Part shown: positions 4,556 through 9,877 of the stretch, one piece after another
Numbering within the stretch: the stretch's first letter is position 1
Layout: the number at the start of each line of letters is the position of its first letter
Assembly: GCA_002305205.1 (NCBI GenBank)
Contig: DBQJ01000020.1
Coordinates: forward strand, 11,792-21,668
Length of the DNA: 9,877 nucleotides
Source of the DNA: a candidate division WWE3 bacterium UBA1397
Lineage (GTDB): Bacteria > Patescibacteriota > WWE3 > UBA101185 > UBA10185
Direction: 5' to 3'
Program-made: the position numbers and the translations under genes
Notes under the pieces: model-generated
The model's database searches: none
What the model saw: the letters and a program-made list of their open reading frames with translations, nothing else
What the model was told of the DNA's origin: nothing

Positions 4556-6086
4556 TTTCAATAGTTAAATTTATTCTGGAGAAATCCTTGGGTACTTTTT
4601 TAAAGAAGGGTATCCCGGGTTTTACTACAAGAGAGTATGTTTTTATACTCTGAATACTGCCCAGTACTTTTTCTGCCTCCTGAGGAGTTTTTCCTGCAAT
4701 ATCCTTTTTAATACTATCTTTATCAATATTTGGCACCACTGATGTTTTTATAGTTACTTGAAGATCAGCTTCCTTAGAATTTAATACACTGTTTGTCGAA
4801 TTTCCCAAGACTTCTACATTAACAACCCTGTCTTTATTGGATACAACGTAACCTTGAGGAATTAATTTCTCCAGCAGTTTATCCAGCAGCTTGTTTAATT
4901 CTGTATCTGAATAGGAAAGACCTGTTACGGATATGGTTTGATCCAGAGATAGTTTATCTGTTTCATCCCCTAGCTTATGGCTGAATACTTCCGCTGCTAT
5001 TTTTATATCTACGGCACCCGGTACTATCTTACTTGGCTTTACCACTCTGCTGTTTAGTGTTTTATCAACGTTTTTCTTATTCTGTTCAAGAACTTGTGCT
5101 GATAAATTTTTAATATCCTCTTCACTTACAATTTTTTTCTTTTCACTTTTACCTCCCTCAAAATCTTCTTTAGATTCTGCTTCAAGGATACTTTTTTTGT
5201 ATTTGGATATTTCTAAAGTTTCTCCTGATTCGATATTATATAAATCTCCTATTGCAGAAGCTGTAACTTCAGCCTCTTTCTTACCCGGTATTATAGGGCT
5301 TCCCGGCTCGCTGGAATTTTCTTTTTTAGCCATGGGTATTGTAACTTCATCATCCAAGGTAAATACTAATTCCGAATCATTATTTTCATATTTGAGCTCA
5401 GCCCCCTTCTTTAATGTAATATCCTCTTCCTGATCATTGTTGTAAATTATTACTTTTCCTTCTGCTTTTTCTCCAACTATTTTTTCTCCTGTCGTTTCTA
5501 TTTCTCCCTTGCCTTGAATGGTTGTTTCAATGCTTTTACCTTTTAATATACTTTGATCATTTGTACCTGCCTTTACTTTTATTGGAGTGCTCCTTGTTAA
5601 GGACTGGAAAGACAGTACTATTTTTACTTCTGCTTTTGGGGTTTTAAAACCAATCATAAGAAATATTGCAGCTATAATTACTGGAACCAAAATAAATCTA
5701 ATAATTTTTTTCTTACCTGAAGGTAAGATTCTGGGAAATTTGATAGAAAGTTTTTTCCTCTCCGTTTTTATTCCATCGGATAGTATATTTGTTTCTTCGG
5801 ATTTAAAATTCTCTGAATTTTCCTCAAGACTGTCGGAGCTGTATACAGCATCGGATTCTCCTTCTAAACTGGAGATTAAATTGTTTCCTATTTCATCATC
5901 AGAAGTAAATTGAACCGAGGCTCCAATTTCCTCAGTATATTTTTCTATAACTTTTAGATCCAGAATATTATCAAATAAAACAGACCCCTTGGGTATTACT
6001 AATTCAAAACCGGAGTCATTGGAATTTTTTATCTTACTTATTACTTTCATTATATCGTCATGTATTTCTAGTTCTATTTTAGTCAT
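4548..6086 (-). CDS. one-pass membrane protein with baseplate-J-like extracytoplasmic region
   Basis: The 512-residue protein has three parts. Residues 1-75 form a compact cytoplasmic domain with a VIPKGSVLFDNILDLKVIEKY segment (first part 30-44), a pattern I recall from Patescibacterial proteins but cannot name. Residues 76-128 are an acidic, Ser/Glu-rich then basic linker. A single helix (about 129-147) follows the cluster GKKKIIR, so by the positive-inside rule the N-terminus is cytoplasmic. The outside part holds a beta-rich region at about 197-295 (GEKAEGKVIIYN, then LKKGAEL) like the baseplate J/gp47 fold, a second beta region at about 350-450, and a C-terminal GKTPQEAEKVL...KPGIPFFKKVPKDFSRINLTI segment (about 465-509) common in such proteins. 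The ATG at 6086 lies one base after the upstream stop; an in-frame ATG at 6170 would overlap that gene by 83 bases and was rejected. A role in a cell-surface structure is inferred. Confidence 0.75.
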   Translation of the reverse strand: MTKIELEIHDDIMKVISKIKNSNDSGFELVIPKGSVLFDNILDLKVIEKYTEEIGASVQFTSDDEIGNNLISSLEGESDAVYSSDSLEENSENFKSEETNILSDGIKTERKKLSIKFPRILPSGKKKIIRFILVPVIIAAIFLMIGFKTPKAEVKIVLSFQSLTRSTPIKVKAGTNDQSILKGKSIETTIQGKGEIETTGEKIVGEKAEGKVIIYNNDQEEDITLKKGAELKYENNDSELVFTLDDEVTIPMAKKENSSEPGSPIIPGKKEAEVTASAIGDLYNIESGETLEISKYKKSILEAESKEDFEGGKSEKKKIVSEEDIKNLSAQVLEQNKKNVDKTLNSRVVKPSKIVPGAVDIKIAAEVFSHKLGDETDKLSLDQTISVTGLSYSDTELNKLLDKLLEKLIPQGYVVSNKDRVVNVEVLGNSTNSVLNSKEADLQVTIKTSVVPNIDKDSIKKDIAGKTPQEAEKVLGSIQSIKTYSLVVKPGIPFFKKVPKDFSRINLTIENE

Positions 6087-6087
6087 A

Positions 6088-7287
6088 TTATTTTCCAAAT
6101 ATCTCTTCAAAAATGATTGACATAAATATTGGATTAAGCCAATCTGTTCCCCCCGCTTTTCCGGTTGCATCGGTAATTTTACTAAAGTCAGAGAAATTTA
6201 TCTTTGAAATCTCGGGGAATGTTTTAAAGGCTATTGATTTTGTCCAGGGCTCACTTTTTAGTGTGGAAATGATATCTTTAATTTCAGCACCGTGGCCGGT
6301 TAAATATATTCTTGGAGCAAAGGTTTTTACATTAGAGAACTCACCGAATAAAAGCTCCATTCCCATCAGCCATATTCTTAGGGTTTCTTCAATACATTTT
6401 TGTATAAGAGCAGTTTCGCTTTCGGACAAGCTTCCATTGATATAGCCGCGAAGAATTTTATCAGCTTCTCTTTCGGTAATACCCATTTTTTCACTCACAC
6501 TGTCAACAAAATGAGACAGTCCGATATCAAGACTTTTAATTCCCACTATGCCCCCTCCAAATATGACTGCCACCGTTGTACACTCATTGTCTACAGACAT
6601 CAGAATAAAATCATTTAATCCGATAGAATATTGTTTCATCCATTGGGACAGAGCGTACATTTCTGAACCTACAGCAAGGATATTTAGCCCGGATTTTTTA
6701 GCAATATCCTGTAATGTTTTAATATGAAAACTTGGGGAGAAAGCATTAAACACAGCAATTTCTACTACTGACCCTGTTTTTCCCTCCAACGATTCTACTT
6801 CCTGCCCATCGATTTTTATATAAACATTGGAGGATGTAATTAGATCCAAATCTACTTCCGGATTACCCGTAGTGTTAAAGTACTCGTTCTGAGCTTGCAT
6901 CTCGGATGCCTCTTCAATTTTTGTGTAAAGCCCGTCCAATTCCTTTTTATCTATTACTTCTGTCGAGGATCTTTTCATTCTAACTGTAGTCATTGAACCT
7001 GAACAAAGCACCCCTCCTACCCCAAAGATCACATTGTTTATTTTCTCTTCCATATCCTCTGTAGCAATAGTACAGGCTGTTTTTACAGCTCTTATAACAT
7101 CCTCTTTATCTATAACTACCCCATTTCTTACGCTTCCCTGTTCAAGCGGTTCTTTTGCAGATCCGATCATTTTATAAGTACCGGAGTCATAATACACAGC
7201 AACACATCTAACATCTTTGGAATTAAGCCCTACAACAAGGAATTTATTTGTTCTAGAGGATCCTTTAGATATAAAAGGGAATTTCAT
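6088..7287 (-). CDS. FtsA/PilM-like actin-fold protein with degenerate nucleotide motifs
   Basis: The 399-residue protein follows the FtsA/PilM plan. A first phosphate-loop strand VVGLNSKDVRCVAV (18-31) is followed by an SHS2-type insert containing FGVGGVLCSGSMTTVRM (88-104). Then come VEIAVFNAFSPSFHIKTLQDI (starting at 175), a second phosphate strand ILMSVDNECTTVAVIFGG (starting at 228) and an adenosine-type motif RIYLTGHGAEI (326-336). In FtsA and PilM these proteins sit under the membrane and link division or pilus components. The Asp and Gly residues that hold ATP are poorly kept: GLDIG is replaced by GLNSK, and DIGGGTT by VDNECTT. Binding may be weak or lost. The gene starts 21 bases after the ATPase gene and ends one base before the next ATG, so it belongs to the operon. 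FtsA proper is less likely, since no clear C-terminal membrane-targeting helix or ftsZ is seen. Confidence 0.8.
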   Translation of the reverse strand: MKFPFISKGSSRTNKFLVVGLNSKDVRCVAVYYDSGTYKMIGSAKEPLEQGSVRNGVVIDKEDVIRAVKTACTIATEDMEEKINNVIFGVGGVLCSGSMTTVRMKRSSTEVIDKKELDGLYTKIEEASEMQAQNEYFNTTGNPEVDLDLITSSNVYIKIDGQEVESLEGKTGSVVEIAVFNAFSPSFHIKTLQDIAKKSGLNILAVGSEMYALSQWMKQYSIGLNDFILMSVDNECTTVAVIFGGGIVGIKSLDIGLSHFVDSVSEKMGITEREADKILRGYINGSLSESETALIQKCIEETLRIWLMGMELLFGEFSNVKTFAPRIYLTGHGAEIKDIISTLKSEPWTKSIAFKTFPEISKINFSDFSKITDATGKAGGTDWLNPIFMSIIFEEIFGK

Positions 7288-7308
7288 TAATACTAATTCT
7301 AAATTAAA

Positions 7309-9729
7309 TCAGAAGGGAATTCTAGGTTTAGCAAAAGGATTGTCGGGAGTGGTAGGTTCGGGCTTATCATTATAGCCCGCTCTTTCTTTAACATACTCCT
7401 CTACTTCACTAGCAGGCACCCCGTATTTTTGTCTGGAATTCTCTTTTATTTCTCTCGCTGTTTCCTCGCTTTTTTCCTGAGATGTAATCCATTCCCAGTC
7501 TACAGACATAGAGAAAGGTGGAGTAGGCTGTCCTTTGACTAGAAGGCGGGTATAAAAATCCCCTGTTTTCAGATTTAATAAATCATTTTTACTAAATACA
7601 GGAGCAAACTGATTTTCTAAATACTCAGAGTCATCAACACCTACTCTGAAACAACACATAGTACCAACGTTACCAAATATTGCGTTTTTTATTTCTTCAT
7701 CAAGCTGGGATATAAACTGGTGGGCTACAACTAGATTAAATTTATATTTTCTTGCTTCGGAAAGAATAGTAGCAAAGTCAGGTGTAGCAAAATTCTGAAA
7801 CTCATCAACATATAGATAAAAATCAGGAAAGTCCTTGCCCTCTACGACCATCTTGTGTCTTGAAAGAGCGGCGGATAACAGTCTAGGTACCAACAGAAGA
7901 CCTAGAAAATTGGAATTTTCTTCCCCGATCTTACCTTTAGCTAAATCAACTAAGAATATTTTCTTTTCTTCCATAAGCTGAGGTAGGTTAACTGAGGATT
8001 TAGCTTGTCCCAGGATATTTCTCATGGTTATATCCGTTATAAAACGGTCAAATTTAGCCACAAAATAGCCCATAACCTCTCCTTTACGTGACTGGCTTGT
8101 ATTAGCTACTTCATCTGTCCAGTACCTTTTTACCAAGGGATCTGTTAGTTTATCTAGGAATTTCTTATGGTATTTATCATCAATCAAAAGCCTCATGACA
8201 TCAACCATTGTTGCTCCGGGGTCTGTCATAGCTGTCAGCATTACGTTTCTTATTGCTCTCTCAAGCAAAGGTCCCATAATACCCTGATGATTGGGATCAT
8301 ATAGTTTGTATAGAAGAGCAATAAATGAATTAATAAGCATATGTTTTTCTTCTTCGCTGTGTGCTTCAATCATATTAATTCCGAAGGGTCTTTCTGTATC
8401 CGCAGCATTAAAGAGAATTACATCATCCTTTCTTTCGGGAGGAATTTTCTTTAATAATTCCTCTACATCGGTCCCATGAGGATCGATAATGGCTATTCCT
8501 TCGCCATTTCTAATATCCTGGAGAGCAAGGGACATCATGTACTGGGATTTTCCTGTACCCGTTTGTCCGATGATATAGAAATGTCTTGTCCTGTCCATTG
8601 GTTCCATATACACCTTTCTCTCAACTCCCCTAAACTTATTCTTTCCCAGGTAAAGCCCTTGTTCAGGAATATTTGTCGGAGCATGGGCTCTTCTTGCTGT
8701 AAGCCATAGGATATTAGGTGTTCCCACATCTTTATTAGGAAAATGAAATATTGTAGCCATTTCTACAACATTTAGAACAGATACGTTTGAATAAATTGGA
8801 ATAGCCATTATAGGTATGTTGTAATCAATGACATTTATTTTTCTATAAATAAAATCATTAATCAGTTTCTTTGGATTTACAGACCTCCTTTTTATAAATT
8901 TGTTGTAGCTCACTTCGGTAAATTGTTCAAAGGCCGATGCGACATTCTTTATATTAGATTCAGAAGTAAATTTATCTTTTGCTATTGATACCAATCTTAT
9001 TTTTGTATAAAAGCCGGGATGACTAATTTTCTTCTCTATCCCTTCTAAAAAGGAAGTATCTATATTAGTTTTTTTCTCAGGATTAGCTGCTTTGTCTTTG
9101 ATATTAGAGACAAATCTTCTTCCGGCCATTCTCCAACTATCATTGGCAGGTTGTATTACGTATTGTACAGCTAATACTTCACCTTCTTTCATTTTACTCA
9201 TTGAAGATGTTACGGAGCCTAATGAATCATTCTTCATATCCTCATATACTTTTATCGGATAATAGGAGTGCCCTTTTAATTTTAATTCGGTTACTGTTGT
9301 ATAAGCACCCCTGTCCCATATTTCTTCCGGATCAATTATATCTATTTCTGCTGTTGGATAAGCCCCGTTTATTTGTTTTTCTACTAAAGCAGCTATATCA
9401 TCCGGTACAACCACATAAAAACAAATACCCTCTTCCTTTGATACAATCTCAAAGGATATTCTATATTCCCCTGTAAATAATGATTTCCAAAAACCTTTTC
9501 CAAAACCCATTAATGACATAAACATGTTCTCAGCTACTTTTACTTCAATTTCATTGTCGGGCGGAAGTCTTATTTGGAGAAAAGTTAAGTTATAAGCAAG
9601 TTTTTTTTCAGTGTTCTTTCTTTTTATTGATATTAGATAAGAAATTACTGCAATGAGGAATATAATTAATATCCCAAGATATACAAGAATCCATATTGTG
9701 TTGTATAGGCTTTCAGGCAGATTGCTCAT
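7309..9729 (-). CDS. TraG/TraD/HerA-like ATPase with N-terminal membrane helix (type IV secretion-type motor)
   Basis: The 806-residue protein belongs to the VirD4/TraD/HerA class of hexameric ATPases that move DNA or protein through membranes. It starts with one membrane helix (about 12-35). An N-terminal region of about 340 residues without recognised motifs follows. The RecA-like core has Walker A GQTGTGKS (388-395), AIIDPHG (413-419), Walker B FYLYVDEFQNF (637-647) and a glutamine-bearing VVAHQFISQL (667-676). The C-terminal tail (about 750-806) is charged, then proline-rich, ending NPFAKPRIPF. ATG at 9729 is chosen; an in-frame TTG at 9777 would add 16 residues and lengthen the overlap with the upstream gene. 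It overlaps the preceding CDS by 17 bases and is followed after 21 bases by the FtsA/PilM-like gene. No relaxase or VirB gene is visible nearby, so a role in conjugation is not established. Secretion, pilus function or DNA uptake are alternatives. Confidence 0.85.
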   Translation of the reverse strand: MSNLPESLYNTIWILVYLGILIIFLIAVISYLISIKRKNTEKKLAYNLTFLQIRLPPDNEIEVKVAENMFMSLMGFGKGFWKSLFTGEYRISFEIVSKEEGICFYVVVPDDIAALVEKQINGAYPTAEIDIIDPEEIWDRGAYTTVTELKLKGHSYYPIKVYEDMKNDSLGSVTSSMSKMKEGEVLAVQYVIQPANDSWRMAGRRFVSNIKDKAANPEKKTNIDTSFLEGIEKKISHPGFYTKIRLVSIAKDKFTSESNIKNVASAFEQFTEVSYNKFIKRRSVNPKKLINDFIYRKINVIDYNIPIMAIPIYSNVSVLNVVEMATIFHFPNKDVGTPNILWLTARRAHAPTNIPEQGLYLGKNKFRGVERKVYMEPMDRTRHFYIIGQTGTGKSQYMMSLALQDIRNGEGIAIIDPHGTDVEELLKKIPPERKDDVILFNAADTERPFGINMIEAHSEEEKHMLINSFIALLYKLYDPNHQGIMGPLLERAIRNVMLTAMTDPGATMVDVMRLLIDDKYHKKFLDKLTDPLVKRYWTDEVANTSQSRKGEVMGYFVAKFDRFITDITMRNILGQAKSSVNLPQLMEEKKIFLVDLAKGKIGEENSNFLGLLLVPRLLSAALSRHKMVVEGKDFPDFYLYVDEFQNFATPDFATILSEARKYKFNLVVAHQFISQLDEEIKNAIFGNVGTMCCFRVGVDDSEYLENQFAPVFSKNDLLNLKTGDFYTRLLVKGQPTPPFSMSVDWEWITSQEKSEETAREIKENSRQKYGVPASEVEEYVKERAGYNDKPEPTTPDNPFAKPRIPF

Positions 9730-9877
9730 GGATAATATCAACTTGCTCAATGAATTCTTCCTCTTGCAAGTCTGCAATAGTGGTTAATACGTCAGTAGTT
9801 TTAAGTGTATGAAGTTCTTTTTTCCCTTTTGTTTTATTTATCACTTTTGAGGCTGGTTTATTACCGCTTTTTTTATT
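9713..9877 (-). CDS. C-terminal end of an unidentified protein, cut by the right edge
   Basis: An open frame enters from the right edge and ends at the TGA at 9713-9715, giving 54 residues of a C-terminus. The first part is strongly basic (NKKSGNKPASKVINKTKGKK) and the last part acidic and helical (IADLQEEEFIEQVDIIHEQ). The stop overlaps the start of the ATPase gene by 17 bases, the kind of overlap seen elsewhere in this operon, which supports a real gene and translational coupling. The family cannot be told from this fragment. Confidence 0.6.
   Translation of the reverse strand, partial: NKKSGNKPASKVINKTKGKKELHTLKTTDVLTTIADLQEEEFIEQVDIIHEQSA

Noticed and set aside
6087..6170. Longer start of the baseplate-J-like protein at 6170
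   Set aside because: It would overlap the FtsA/PilM-like gene by 83 bases, while the ATG at 6086 follows that gene's stop by one base and begins a well-formed domain.
8476..9476. Plus- and minus-strand frames within the ATPase gene (8476-8709, 8535-8729, 9201-9476)
   Set aside because: They are shadows of the long ATPase frame, with no motifs and no promoter.
9730..9777. TTG start at 9777 for the large ATPase
   Set aside because: The extra 16 residues overlap the upstream gene in another frame, and a normal ATG at 9729 is followed directly by the membrane helix.
1..9877. Alternative genetic code with TGA read as glycine, known in some Patescibacteria
   Set aside because: TGA ends dnaA, the ATPase gene and the right-edge CDS at sensible places, and no conserved domain needs TGA to be read through.
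1..9877. tRNA, rRNA, CRISPR array, insertion sequence or phage genes
   Set aside because: No cloverleaf, direct-repeat array, transposase or phage structural signature was found; the baseplate-J-like region alone is not evidence of a phage because it lies in a membrane-anchored protein within a cellular operon.

Overview
The window looks like a piece of a small, AT-rich bacterial chromosome carrying the dnaA locus and a probable replication origin. Gene content suggests a member of the Patescibacteria (Candidate Phyla Radiation), perhaps a Microgenomates-like lineage. The grounds are compact genes that touch or overlap, start codons almost without Shine-Dalgarno sequences, a MurT-type ligase lacking its usual zinc ribbon, and a run of genes (TraG/HerA-like ATPase, FtsA/PilM-like protein, one-pass baseplate-J-like protein, ruvX) that I associate with that group. 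The lineage is an inference from gene content, not a database match. TGA ends several genes (dnaA, the large ATPase, the right-edge CDS), so the standard bacterial code fits.

Left part (1-2770). A 3'-truncated murT (minus strand) runs off the left edge. A 325-base gap then separates its start from the end of dnaA (minus strand). The gap holds three perfect DnaA boxes and one near-perfect box next to the dnaA stop, a short GC-rich island, and a very AT-rich stretch running into the murT start. This is the layout expected of oriC. Upstream of dnaA a further perfect box overlaps the probable dnaA promoter, which suggests autoregulation. No dnaN, rpmH, rnpA or gyrB is seen next to dnaA.

Middle part (2771-4137). 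A small plus-strand gene with an acylphosphatase-like sequence but no catalytic arginine has a strong extended -10 promoter. It converges on a HAD-family phosphatase gene (minus). That gene diverges from a small plus-strand protein with four CxxC pairs. The two divergent promoters share overlapping -35 hexamers, and both are predicted to give leaderless transcripts.

Right part (4103-9877). A tight minus-strand operon reads from right to left: the C-terminus of an unidentified lysine/glutamate-rich protein, an 806-residue TraG/TraD/HerA-like ATPase with one membrane helix, an FtsA/PilM-like actin-fold protein with degenerate nucleotide motifs, a 512-residue one-pass membrane protein with a baseplate-J-like exterior region, and ruvX. 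Gaps are 21 bases or less, or the genes overlap. I read the middle three as a candidate membrane machine: a motor ATPase, a cytoplasmic actin-like scaffold and a membrane-anchored external subunit. Its role (secretion, pilus, DNA uptake or division) cannot be decided from sequence alone. No tRNA, rRNA, CRISPR array, insertion sequence or phage gene was seen.
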